A model generated the notes under the pieces. It did not search any database and had not been told where the DNA came from. It worked only from the letters and a program-made list of their open reading frames with translations. Made by a program: the position numbers and the translations under genes. A DNA stretch of 64,000 bases from positions 1-64,000 of the forward strand of contig NZ_FNMZ01000003.1 in assembly GCF_900106695.1 (NCBI RefSeq). The letters are read 5' to 3'. The stretch comes from Albimonas donghaensis. Lineage in GTDB: Bacteria > Pseudomonadota > Alphaproteobacteria > Rhodobacterales > Rhodobacteraceae. Shown in pieces: positions 8,268 to 16,413 of the stretch. Positions within the stretch are counted from its first letter, which is position 1, and each line of letters starts with the position of its first letter.

Positions 8268-8975
8268 TCAGACGCCCAGATAGGCGCGGCGGATGTCCGG
8301 GGACGCCTCCAGCTCGGCCGCCGAGCCCTCGGCGGTGATCCGCCCGACGCGCAGCACGTAGCCGCGATCCGCGACCTTCAGCGCGGCGCGCATGTTCTGT
8401 TCGACCAGCAGGGCCGAAATCCCCCGCGCCTTCAGCCCGGCGATCGCCCCCAGCACGGCGCGCGACAGCATCGGCGACAGGCCCAGCGAGGGTTCGTCCA
8501 GCAGCAGAAGCCGGGGCGAGGCCATCAGCCCGCGGCCGATGGCCAGCATCTGCTGCTCTCCCCCCGACAGCCCGCCGGCGAGCTGGCCGAAACGCTCGCC
8601 AAGCCGCGGGAACATCTCCAGCACGTCGTCGATGGAGAAATCCGGGCCCCCGCCATGCACGTCGATCAGGCGCAGATTCGCCTCGACCGTCATGCCGGGG
8701 AAGATCTCGCGCCCCTCCGGCACATGGCTGACGCCGAGCCGGGCGGTCGCCCAGGGCTTCATGCCGGTGATCCCGCGCCCCGCATAGCGGACCGCGCCGG
8801 AACGCACCGGAAGCACGCCCGATATGGCGTTGAGCAGGGTGGTCTTGCCGGCGCCGTTGGCCCCGAGGATGGCCACCGTCTCGCCCGCCCGCACGGTCAG
8901 CGAGACTTCGCGCAGGGCGGTGACGCGGCCGTAGCCCACGGTGAGGTCCGAGACCTCGAGCAGGGTCTCAATCAT
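8268..8975 (-). CDS. livF: Branched-chain-type ABC transporter ATP-binding protein LivF
   Basis: A 235-residue ATPase energising uptake through the LivH/LivM membrane pair. Walker A is GANGAGKTT (residues 38-46), the signature LSGGEQQML, and Walker B LLLLDEPSLGLSP. The short C terminus is typical of LivF as opposed to LivG. It overlaps the livG stop by 8 bases. Members of this HAAT family transport amino acids but also aromatic and other organic acids and urea; the catabolic neighbours here make leucine-type amino acids an unlikely substrate. Confidence 0.94.
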   Translation of the reverse strand: MIETLLEVSDLTVGYGRVTALREVSLTVRAGETVAILGANGAGKTTLLNAISGVLPVRSGAVRYAGRGITGMKPWATARLGVSHVPEGREIFPGMTVEANLRLIDVHGGGPDFSIDDVLEMFPRLGERFGQLAGGLSGGEQQMLAIGRGLMASPRLLLLDEPSLGLSPMLSRAVLGAIAGLKARGISALLVEQNMRAALKVADRGYVLRVGRITAEGSAAELEASPDIRRAYLGV

Positions 8976-9738
8976 CGGCGTCGGTCCCCAGATAGGCGGC
9001 CACCACGTCGGGATGGGCCAGCGCGCGTTCCGGCGTGTCGGACACCACCTGCGCCCCGTCCACCATCACCAGCACCTCGGAGCAGAGCGCGCCGATGGCG
9101 GCCATGTCATGCTCCACGATCACGATGGTGCGGCCGCGGGCGATGTCGCGCACCAGCGCGATGAACTCGGCGGTCTCGGCGTCGTTCATGCCGGCCACGG
9201 GTTCGTCGAGGAACAGGATCTTCGGATCGTTCATCAGCATGACGGCCACCGCCAGCCGGCGCTGGGTGCCGTAGGCGAGCGCGGCGGCGGGCTGGTCGGA
9301 CAGATGGGCGAGGCCGCAGGTCTCCAGCACCGCGTCGGCGCGGGTCTCGAACGCCGCCATGTCCTCGCGCCAGGCGGGGGCGCGGGCCATGCGCTGAAGC
9401 ACCGAATGGCGCATCCGGCCGTAGCTGGCGAAAAGCAGGTTCTCGCGCACCGTGGAGTCGCGGAAGGTGGCGGTGCGCTGGAAGGTGCGCCCGACCCCGC
9501 GCCGCGCCACATGGTGGGCCGGCAGCGCCGCCACGTCCATGCCGAGCACCGAGACCCGCCCGCCCGAGGGCTTGGTGATCCCGCACAGGATGTCGAACAG
9601 GGTCGACTTGCCGGCGCCGTTGGGGCCGATCAGCCCGTGGATCGCGCCCTCGGGGATGCGCAGGTCCACGCCCTTCAGCGCGGTCACGCCGCCATAGCGT
9701 TTCTCGACGCCCGCGGCCTCCACCGCCCAGCCGGTCAT
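8968..9738 (-). CDS. livG: Branched-chain-type ABC transporter ATP-binding protein LivG
   Basis: A 256-residue partner ATPase. Walker A is GPNGAGKST (residues 38-46), Walker B KILFLDEPVAGMND, and the H-loop lies in IVIVEHDM. The ABC signature region reads LAYGTQRRLA instead of the usual LSYGQQRRLE, a mild variation. The ATG at 9738 overlaps the livM stop as ATGA, which fixes the start despite an open frame 17 codons upstream. Confidence 0.94.
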   Translation of the reverse strand: MTGWAVEAAGVEKRYGGVTALKGVDLRIPEGAIHGLIGPNGAGKSTLFDILCGITKPSGGRVSVLGMDVAALPAHHVARRGVGRTFQRTATFRDSTVRENLLFASYGRMRHSVLQRMARAPAWREDMAAFETRADAVLETCGLAHLSDQPAAALAYGTQRRLAVAVMLMNDPKILFLDEPVAGMNDAETAEFIALVRDIARGRTIVIVEHDMAAIGALCSEVLVMVDGAQVVSDTPERALAHPDVVAAYLGTDADD

Positions 9739-10745
9739 GGCGCGTCTCCCTTGCGGGCGTGGCTCAGACGGGCGGCGGCGGCCTTCCACAACTGGTGCAG
9801 CCCGCCGGGCGCGGCCACCATCACCAGGATGATGAGCAGCGAGAACACCAGCACCTTCACATTGGGGTCGAGGTCGAGGAACTGGGGCAGGATGGTGAAG
9901 ATCACCGCCCCCACCGCCGGGCCGAAGATCAGCCCGACGCCGCCGATCAGGGCGGCCAGCAGCGCGTCCACGGTGCGCAGGACCGACATCACCTCGGGCG
10001 TCACGATCTGGGTGTAGGGCAGCGACAGCGCGCCGGCGAGCGCGGCGATGGGCGCGCTCAGCACCAGCGCCTTCAGCCGCTCGCGGAACACGTCGATGCC
10101 GAGCGAGCGCGCCAGGTGCGGCCCCTGCCGGATCGCCTCCATCGCCCGCCCGAAGCGGGAGCCGCGGACATGGTAGAGCACGACCAGCACCGCCAGCAGG
10201 ATGGCGGCGGCCACGAAGAAATAGGTCTGCGGGCGCGACAGGTCGAAGGGCCCCACCGCCAGCCGGGAGAAGCCGAACAGCCCCAGCGGCCCGCCGGTGA
10301 CGTCGAGGTTCAGCGCGGTGACCATCGCCACCCCCGACAGCCCCCAGGACACGATGGAGAAATAGGCGCCCGTCAGGTGCAGGGTCAGCCAGCCGATCGG
10401 CGCCGCGATCAGCGCCGCCACAACCATGCCGATGGCCACCCCCGCCTCATAGGGCAGGCCCGCATGGTTCATCGCCATCGCCGGCGCGTAGGCCCCGATG
10501 CCGTAGAACATGCAATGGCCCAGCGGCACCTCGCCCAGTCCGCCCAGCATGACGTTGACGCTCAGCGCGAAGATGGCGAAGCCGCAGGTGTAGCCGGCGA
10601 GGTTCAGAAGGAACGGGTCTCCGCCCAGCCCGAACCCCGCCGCCAGCGCCGCGGCGATCCCCAGCGCCAGCAGCCCCGCCCCCTTCAGGGACGCGGAGCC
10701 CCCCCGCGCCCGGCCCGCGGGCGCGCCTGTGGTGATGTCCGTCAT
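9735..10745 (-). CDS. livM: Branched-chain-type ABC transporter permease LivM
   Basis: A 336-residue inner-membrane permease with about eight to ten hydrophobic segments. The family-typical GLGEVPLGHCMFYGIGAYA region lies near residue 70, and the cytoplasmic coupling segment RAMEAIRQGPHLARSLGID near residue 200. A hydrophilic Arg/Gly-rich N terminus (about 20 residues) precedes the first membrane span. It follows livH by 4 bases and overlaps livG by 4. With LivH it forms the translocation path. Confidence 0.93.
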   Translation of the reverse strand: MTDITTGAPAGRARGGSASLKGAGLLALGIAAALAAGFGLGGDPFLLNLAGYTCGFAIFALSVNVMLGGLGEVPLGHCMFYGIGAYAPAMAMNHAGLPYEAGVAIGMVVAALIAAPIGWLTLHLTGAYFSIVSWGLSGVAMVTALNLDVTGGPLGLFGFSRLAVGPFDLSRPQTYFFVAAAILLAVLVVLYHVRGSRFGRAMEAIRQGPHLARSLGIDVFRERLKALVLSAPIAALAGALSLPYTQIVTPEVMSVLRTVDALLAALIGGVGLIFGPAVGAVIFTILPQFLDLDPNVKVLVFSLLIILVMVAAPGGLHQLWKAAAARLSHARKGDAP

Positions 10746-10749
10746 GGGA

Positions 10750-11625
10750 TCAATGCCTGTCGAGTTGCGCGCGGCCCATCAGCCCCTGGGGCCTCAGCAG
10801 CAGCACGAGAATGACCAGGACCCACCCCAGGGCCGGCGTCCAGGAGACCGACACGTAGGTCTCGAACAGCGCGTTCCCCAGGCCGATGACCAGCGCCCCC
10901 AGCATGGCCCCGCCGATGGAGCCGAGCCCGCCGAGGATGACCACGGTGAAGGCGACGATGACGTTGGCGTCCCCCATGGTCGGAAAGGCCGAGATCATCG
11001 GCCCCATCAGCGCCCCCGCCAGCCCCGCCGCGGCGATGCCCAGCAGGAAGGAGAGCGAGCGGATCAGCGGCACGTTGATCCCCGAATAGAGCGCCCCGCG
11101 CGCGTTCTGCGACACCGCGAGGATCTGCTGACCCTTCACCGAGCGCCGGAGCCACAGCGCGAAGCCCGCCAGCACCGCGACCGAGGCCGCGGCGATGAAG
11201 ATCCGCTGCGCCGACAGGAAGAAGCCCCCCACCGACACCGCCGTCTGCCCGAAGGGCGAGGGCACCGGCAGCGGGTCCGGCCCCACCACCAGGATGATCG
11301 CCGCGACGATCGCCTGGCTGATCGCGAAGGTGACGATGATCGAGCCGTGCTCGCCCTGATCATAGAGCGCCCGGCGCACGATCGTCGCCTCCAGCGCGAA
11401 GCCGATGGCGGCGACGCAGAGCACCGCCAGCGGAATGGCGAGCAGGTAGGGCGCGCCCGCCCGCTCGATCAGCAGCGTGGCGTAGGCGCCCAGGGCGAAG
11501 AACGCCCCATGCGCGAAGTTCACGATATGCAGGGTGCCGAAGATCACCGTCAGACCCACGGCGACGAGCGCGTAGCCCGCCCCGAGGATCAGACCGTTGA
11601 TCAGCGTCTGGATCAGGAGGTCCAT
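10750..11625 (-). CDS. livH: Branched-chain-type ABC transporter permease LivH
   Basis: A 291-residue inner-membrane permease. Near the N terminus GLTVIFGTLHIVNFAHGAFF is the LivH hallmark, and AFTVVILGGLGSIGGAMLGA forms the conserved segment near the C terminus. The ATG at 11625 is preceded by CAGGAGG-like purines in the adjoining sequence; the frame continues upstream into the livK tail, so the chosen start gives the usual family length. It lies 19 bases after the livK stop. Confidence 0.93.
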   Translation of the reverse strand: MDLLIQTLINGLILGAGYALVAVGLTVIFGTLHIVNFAHGAFFALGAYATLLIERAGAPYLLAIPLAVLCVAAIGFALEATIVRRALYDQGEHGSIIVTFAISQAIVAAIILVVGPDPLPVPSPFGQTAVSVGGFFLSAQRIFIAAASVAVLAGFALWLRRSVKGQQILAVSQNARGALYSGINVPLIRSLSFLLGIAAAGLAGALMGPMISAFPTMGDANVIVAFTVVILGGLGSIGGAMLGALVIGLGNALFETYVSVSWTPALGWVLVILVLLLRPQGLMGRAQLDRH

Positions 11626-11644
11626 GGCGCGCGCGAGCCCCGGC

Positions 11645-12781
11645 TCACTCGACCTCGAAGGTGTCGAGCAGGCCGACATCCTCGCCGGTCACCTTGTGGA
11701 TGTAGAAATAGGGCGCCTTGGCCCGGCCGTTATCGTCGAAGGACAGCGCGCCGCGCGGCGTCGTCCAGACATTCCCCCGCAGGGTGTCGGAGATCAGGGC
11801 GTAGTCGTCGGCGCTGCCGGCCTTGTCCATGGCGCCGGCGACGACCTTCACCGCCTCGTAGACCACGAGGCTGACCTTGTTGGGGGCCACGCCGTTCTGT
11901 TCGGTGAAGCGGTCGATGAACCGGGCCATGTCGCCCGTGGCGCCCTCGGCGATGAAGATGTCGGCGGTGATCACGCCCTCCATCGCCCCTTCCGCCGGCA
12001 CGATGGCCGAACGCTGGACGGTGCCGACCGCGTGGGCCTCCATCGGGAAGCCGCCCTGCTGGCGGATCTGCTTCCAGATCTGCGCGGTGCGCGCCGGGTA
12101 GGCGTCGATCACGTAGATCATGTCGGCCCCGGTGGATTTCAGCCGGGTGATGATCGAGGTGAAGTCGGTGGTGGCGCCGTCATAGGTGGCGATCTCGGCC
12201 AGCTCGACCGAGCTCTCGCCCACGATCTCCCGCAGGTTTTCGAGCACGGCCTTGTTGAACTCGGTGTTCTCGCCCATCACCGCGATGGCTTTCGGCGCCA
12301 TCTGCTCGGTCAGGTAGGTGTGGAAGATGGTGGCGTTGGTCGAGGCGGTGTTGTTGATCTGGAACAGCCAGGGCGAGCCCTGCGCGGTGATCGCGTCGGC
12401 CTGCGCGGCCGGGTTCACATGCAGGATGCGGTTCTTGGTGATCGCGCTTTCGGCCAGCGTGATCGAGCTGTTCATGCCGGCGATGATCGCCTGCACCCGC
12501 TCGCGCGTCATCAGCTTCTGCACCGCGGCGACGCCGTCCTGGGGGGCGCCCTTCTCGTCCTCGTAGACCAGTTCGATCTCGCGTCCGTCGAGGATGCCGC
12601 CGGCGGCGTTGATCTCCGCCGCGGCCATGTCGGCGCCGAGCTTGCCGTCCTTGCCGTAGCCGGCGGTGGGGCCGGTCAGGGGCAGGACCATGCCGATCTT
12701 CACAGGGTCCGCAGCCTGGGCGGCGGGGGTCGCGACCAGCACCGCAAGCGCGGCGAGCGCCGCTTTCGCACGAAGTTTCAT
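11645..12781 (-). CDS. livK: Periplasmic substrate-binding protein of the Liv-type ABC transporter
   Basis: A 378-residue precursor with a clear Sec signal peptide ([23 protein letters not shown], cleavage after AQA; the first residues are the charged n-region). The mature part begins DPVKIGMVLPLTGPTAGYG, the usual start of the receptor-family ligand-binding fold. It delivers the substrate to LivHM. The ATG follows GGAGGTC closely. It is the first gene of an eight-gene leftward operon, and the control region shared with the IclR gene lies upstream. Binding specificity cannot be read from the sequence; affinity for an aromatic or other carboxylate is inferred from the downstream enzymes. Confidence 0.92.
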   Translation of the reverse strand: MKLRAKAALAALAVLVATPAAQAADPVKIGMVLPLTGPTAGYGKDGKLGADMAAAEINAAGGILDGREIELVYEDEKGAPQDGVAAVQKLMTRERVQAIIAGMNSSITLAESAITKNRILHVNPAAQADAITAQGSPWLFQINNTASTNATIFHTYLTEQMAPKAIAVMGENTEFNKAVLENLREIVGESSVELAEIATYDGATTDFTSIITRLKSTGADMIYVIDAYPARTAQIWKQIRQQGGFPMEAHAVGTVQRSAIVPAEGAMEGVITADIFIAEGATGDMARFIDRFTEQNGVAPNKVSLVVYEAVKVVAGAMDKAGSADDYALISDTLRGNVWTTPRGALSFDDNGRAKAPYFYIHKVTGEDVGLLDTFEVE

Positions 12782-12928
12782 GTGACCTCCCAGTCGATTT
12801 TCGCCGCCCTGCGGCTTGTTCCCGGCCGCTTTGCGCGCGGCGCGTTGCGCGGGTTCGGAAAGACGTCGCCGCCTCTCCGCCCGCCGCAGGACCGTAAGGC
12901 GCCCGATTTCGCGACGTCCATGTTTTTC

Positions 12929-12965
12929 GTATAAGTGTTTCTGTTTTCACATCCGTGAATTATAC
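12929..12965 (-). promoter_or_regulatory. Promoter and candidate IclR operator for the liv catabolic operon
   Basis: In an AT-rich patch, the minus strand carries TATAAT (12964-12959), a perfect -10. Overlapping the expected start point is the perfect inverted repeat TTCAC-ATCC-GTGAA (12946-12959), flanked by a second pair GTATAA (12929-12934) and TTATAC (12960-12965). ATGTGAAA, half of the inner repeat, recurs at 13203-13210 just before the iclR start, suggesting the same protein also acts there. The remaining 12782-13214 gap shows no gene. Confidence 0.5.
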
Positions 12966-13214
12966 AGAGTCCCGAAGCCCCGCGGATTCCCGGCCCGCCC
13001 CCGTCGCGGAGCGGCGCGGCGGCCGGCATTCTCCCACGGACCCGAAGTTTTCCTGTTGAATATGCGGGAACGGCGCCTCGTCCGCCCGCCACGCGCGCCC
13101 GCCATCGCGCCCGCAATCCGGAAACAGCCCCGCCCCCTGGCCAAGAGAGTTGACGCGGACGCAACCCGGCGGCTAGGGATTTGGGAGCCTCGAATTCCAT
13201 GTATGTGAAAGTTT

Positions 13215-13958
13215 GTGACTGACAGCACCATCAAGACGGCGCGCCGGATCTTCGAGGTCCTTGAGCATTTCGAGGCGGTGCGCCGCCCGGTCTCGCTCAA
13301 GGAGATCCAGAAGACCTACGGCTATCCCGCCTCCAGCGCCTCGACCCTGCTCAAGAGCATGGTGGCGTTGGGCTACCTGTTCTACGACAACTACAACCGC
13401 ACCTACATGCCCACCATGCGCATCGCGCAGATGGGCGGCTGGCTGAAATCCGAGCTGTTCGGAGAGGACGCGGTGCTGGCGGTGGTCGACCAGGTGTTCG
13501 AGGAGGTCGACGAACTGGTCAGCATCTCCACCCAGTCCGACCTGCACGCCCAGTACATCCATTGCGTGCAGACCACCAAGCGCCTGCGTTTCGAGGTGCG
13601 GCCCGGGGATATCCGGCCGCTGGCGCGCTCGGGCGTGGGTCGGGTGCTGCTGTCCACCCATACCGACGCGGAGATCGAGCGGCTGATGCGCCGGGTCCAC
13701 GCCGCCTGCCCGCCCGAAGAGCATATGGAGCTGGGCGAGCTGATGGGCGTCGTCAACGGCATCCGTCGGGACGGCTACCTGTTCTCCCGCCACATCGTCG
13801 TGCAGGACGCGGGCGTGATCGCCATGCCGCTGCCGCAGCGCAGCTTCGGACGGACCTTCGTGCTGGGCGTCGGCGGGCCGGTGTCGCGGCTGGAGGACAA
13901 CCAGGCCGGCATTCTCGCCGCCATGAGAAAGGCGATCGCCCGCCACCTGCCCGACTGA
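13215..13958 (+). CDS. IclR-family transcriptional regulator
   Basis: A 247-residue regulator: winged helix-turn-helix at residues 1-65 (KTARRIFEVLEHFEAVRRPVS, then SSASTLLKSMVALGYL as recognition helix and wing) and a C-terminal effector-binding domain with GVGRVLLSTHTD and GVIAMPLPQR. It starts at GTG 13215 with only a weak purine stretch upstream. Divergent from the liv operon, it is the natural candidate regulator, sensing the imported compound or its breakdown product. Whether it represses or activates cannot be told; the operator position at the livK start point favours repression. Confidence 0.9.
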   Translation: MTDSTIKTARRIFEVLEHFEAVRRPVSLKEIQKTYGYPASSASTLLKSMVALGYLFYDNYNRTYMPTMRIAQMGGWLKSELFGEDAVLAVVDQVFEEVDELVSISTQSDLHAQYIHCVQTTKRLRFEVRPGDIRPLARSGVGRVLLSTHTDAEIERLMRRVHAACPPEEHMELGELMGVVNGIRRDGYLFSRHIVVQDAGVIAMPLPQRSFGRTFVLGVGGPVSRLEDNQAGILAAMRKAIARHLPD

Positions 13959-14073
13959 GCGTCGGTTCCCGCGGCCGGGAGGGACCGGACCGGCGGGAGG
14001 GGGAGAGAGGCGGCGGGCGAGCCTCGGGCGTGAAAGCGGGGGGCCGGGGAGCGCTCCGGACCCGCGCCCCCGG

Positions 14074-15138
14074 TCAGCTGACCGGAACCGCGCCCGATCC
14101 GGCGCTCACCGGGGCCGCGCCGCGGCCCTCCGGAGCGAGCTGGACGGCGTAGCGGATGGCGGCGACGAGGCTTTCGTGCCGCGCGATCCCCTGGCCGGCG
14201 ATGTCGAAGGCGGTGCCGTGATCCACCGAGGTCCGCACCACCCCGCCCTTCAGGCCGACGGTGATGTTCACGCCCTCGTCGATGGACTGCACCTTCACCG
14301 GCGCATGGCCCTGATCGTGATAGCAGGCCACCACCACGTCGAAATCCCCGCGCGAGGCGCGGTAGAACAGCGTGTCGGCCGGCAGCGGGCCATGGGCGTC
14401 GATGCCCTCGGCGCGGGCGCGCGCGATGCCGGGGATCAGCTTCTCCTCCTCCTCGCCCTCGCCGAAAAGACCGTTCTCGCCGGCATGGGGGTTGATCCCG
14501 CACACGGCGATGGAGGGGTTGGCCTGCCCCGCGGCGGTCAGCGTGTCATGGGCGAGCCTGATGACCTGATAGGTCCGCTCCGGGTTGATCCGCCGGATCG
14601 CCTCGATCAGCCCGACATGGGTGGTCAGGTGGATGACCTTCATCTTCGGGGTGGCGAGCATCATCGAATAGCTCTCGGTCCCGGTCAGGTCGGCGAGGAT
14701 CTCCGTATGGCCGGGATAGAGGTGCCCGCCGGCATGCAGGGCCTCCTTGTTCAGGGGGGCGGTGGCGATGGCGCCGACCTGACCGGCCTGGCTGAGCTCG
14801 ATCGCCACGCGGAGATATTCGTAAGCCGCGTGCCCGGCCGCGGCGGAGACCTGGCCGAAGGGCAGGTCGCCCACCTCCAGCGCCGGGTCGCCCAGGGCCG
14901 GGTCCACGCAGATCACGCGCGCTTCGGTCGGCTCCGCCGGGAAGGCGGCGCCGGGGGCGACGGTCAGGATCTCGAACCCCGCCCCCACCAGGTCGCGGGC
15001 CTGCGCCAGCCGGGCGGCGGAGCCGACCAGGACCGGGCGCGCCATGGCGTGGGTCTCGGGATCCGCGAGGGTGCGGGCCGCGATCTCCGGCCCGATCCCG
15101 CAGACGTCGCCCATGGTGATGGCGATCAGGGGTTTCAT
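14074..15138 (-). CDS. pdxA2: PdxA2-type 4-phosphate sugar-acid dehydrogenase
   Basis: A 354-residue PdxA-superfamily enzyme. Visible are ITMGDVCGIGPEI at the N terminus and the metal ligands in TTHVGL, HDTLTAAG and YHDQGHAPVK. PdxA proper oxidises 4-hydroxythreonine-4-phosphate in vitamin B6 synthesis. The PdxA2 branch oxidises and decarboxylates D-threonate- or D-erythronate-4-phosphate to dihydroxyacetone phosphate and is encoded with DUF1537 kinases. Here the DUF1537 kinase and a sugar-acid permease are adjacent, so the catabolic role is preferred. The ATG at 15138 is preceded by GGAGAG. It lies 28 bases after kdgT, in the same operon. Confidence 0.88.
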   Translation of the reverse strand: MKPLIAITMGDVCGIGPEIAARTLADPETHAMARPVLVGSAARLAQARDLVGAGFEILTVAPGAAFPAEPTEARVICVDPALGDPALEVGDLPFGQVSAAAGHAAYEYLRVAIELSQAGQVGAIATAPLNKEALHAGGHLYPGHTEILADLTGTESYSMMLATPKMKVIHLTTHVGLIEAIRRINPERTYQVIRLAHDTLTAAGQANPSIAVCGINPHAGENGLFGEGEEEEKLIPGIARARAEGIDAHGPLPADTLFYRASRGDFDVVVACYHDQGHAPVKVQSIDEGVNITVGLKGGVVRTSVDHGTAFDIAGQGIARHESLVAAIRYAVQLAPEGRGAAPVSAGSGAVPVS

Positions 15139-15166
15139 CGCTGTGCTCTCCATGGTTTCGCCCCGC

Positions 15167-16168
15167 TCAGCCTCGCGCCGCGGCGGGGTCGGCGTCCGGC
15201 CGGGCGTCCGGCGCGAAGCCGCTCAGGTCGGTGCGCCTGACCAGGAAGGATACATAGAGCGGCAGCAGAATGGCGGTCGTCACCGTCGCGGCCGCGACCT
15301 GCACCGTGGCGAGCTGCGCCACCGGGGCGAAGGCCGCGTTGGCGCCGGCGATGGCCATGGGCGTGGCCACCGCGTTGCCGGCGGTCGAGCCCTCGGCCAC
15401 GCCCACGATCGGGTTCCAGCCCAGCGCCCTGAAGGCCACATAGCCCAGCGTGCCGGTGACCAGCGTGCACAGGAAGCCGATCAGCACGCCGGCCAGCCCG
15501 CCCTCGATGATGGCGCCGAAGTCGATGCCCATGCCCAGCGCGAAGGCGAAGAAAGGGATCAGCATGGAGGCGCCCGACGACAGGAAGTCCCGCATCTTCT
15601 CATCCAGATTGCCCAGGATGGCGCCCACGACCACCGGCAGCAGCACCGAGATGAAGGAGACGATGGAGAACAGCCCGTCCACGAAGCCCATGGCCCCGAA
15701 CACCGCCAGCGCGATCATGGTCAGGAACGGCCCGTCATTGAGCGCGAGGATGGAATAGGCGGCGCGGTCGTCGGCGCGTCCGTACTGGCCGACGATCGCC
15801 ACGTAGAGCCCGCCGTTGGAATTGGTCATGGCCGCGACGATCGCCAGCGGAACCATGCCCAGGAACAGCCCGTCGACCCCGGCGAAGGCGTAGGCCGCCA
15901 GCCCCACCGCCGCGCCCGCCACCCATTTGACCGCCAGCAGGGTCACGCCCTTGGCCGCCGCCGGGCCGACCGAGCGCAGGTTGATCTGCGCGCCGGCGCA
16001 CAGCAGGAACAGCGCGATCAGGGCGCCGGCGCTGTTCACGAACAGGGCCTCGGTGAAGTTGCCGATGCGCAGCAGGCCGGGCGCGAAGGTGTTGATCACC
16101 GCCCCCAGCAGCAGCGGCACGACCATCATGCCCCCCGGAATGCGCTCCAGCGTGTCCTTGATCCGCAT
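15167..16168 (-). CDS. kdgT: 2-keto-3-deoxygluconate permease-type sugar-acid transporter
   Basis: A 333-residue inner-membrane transporter of the KDGT family with about ten membrane spans. It starts MRIKDTLERIPGGMMVVPLL, the typical KdgT opening, and carries AAMTNSNGGLYVAI and EGSTAGNAVATPMAIA, the conserved helical-break motifs. KdgT is a proton-coupled importer of keto-deoxy sugar acids, but relatives next to PdxA2 and DUF1537 genes are associated with four-carbon sugar acids. It is the first gene of the leftward unit and shares an AT-rich control region with the DeoR gene. Confidence 0.9.
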   Translation of the reverse strand: MRIKDTLERIPGGMMVVPLLLGAVINTFAPGLLRIGNFTEALFVNSAGALIALFLLCAGAQINLRSVGPAAAKGVTLLAVKWVAGAAVGLAAYAFAGVDGLFLGMVPLAIVAAMTNSNGGLYVAIVGQYGRADDRAAYSILALNDGPFLTMIALAVFGAMGFVDGLFSIVSFISVLLPVVVGAILGNLDEKMRDFLSSGASMLIPFFAFALGMGIDFGAIIEGGLAGVLIGFLCTLVTGTLGYVAFRALGWNPIVGVAEGSTAGNAVATPMAIAGANAAFAPVAQLATVQVAAATVTTAILLPLYVSFLVRRTDLSGFAPDARPDADPAAARG

Positions 16169-16262
16169 TGGTCGTCTCCCTCGGGGGCGCTGCGGCCCCA
16201 ACCGTTTCTCCGTCGCGAACGGGCCTGAGTCGCGCAGGTCCGCCAGGTTCGGGGCGAAGACG

Positions 16263-16352
16263 TGGCAGAAGTTGGCAGATAATGCAACTTAACGGTCACT
16301 TGATTCCACATTAATGGCATATTTTGACAAAATCTGACCGACGTTGGATCAT
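16263..16352. promoter_or_regulatory. Divergent control region kdgT / deoR
   Basis: A 70-90 base AT-rich island in otherwise very GC-rich DNA. It holds two TGGCAGA copies exactly 10 bases apart (16263-16269, 16273-16279), an imperfect inverted pair around ATAATGCAACTTAA and TTAATGGCATATT, and, on the + strand, TTGACA (16324-16329) with GATCAT 17 bases on (16347-16352), a likely deoR promoter. The helical-turn spacing of the TGGCAGA pair suits a dimeric DeoR-type repressor. Confidence 0.45.
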
Positions 16353-16413
16353 GGGCGCGAAGCAGGCCGGGCCGACGTTCCGGAAAACCTGCGGAACCGG
16401 GGGGGAGGGACGA

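Noticed and set aside
14074-15138. Vitamin B6 biosynthetic PdxA
   Set aside because: Adjacent KdgT-type permease, DeoR regulator and DUF1537 kinase make the PdxA2 catabolic role more likely, although residues alone do not exclude PdxA.
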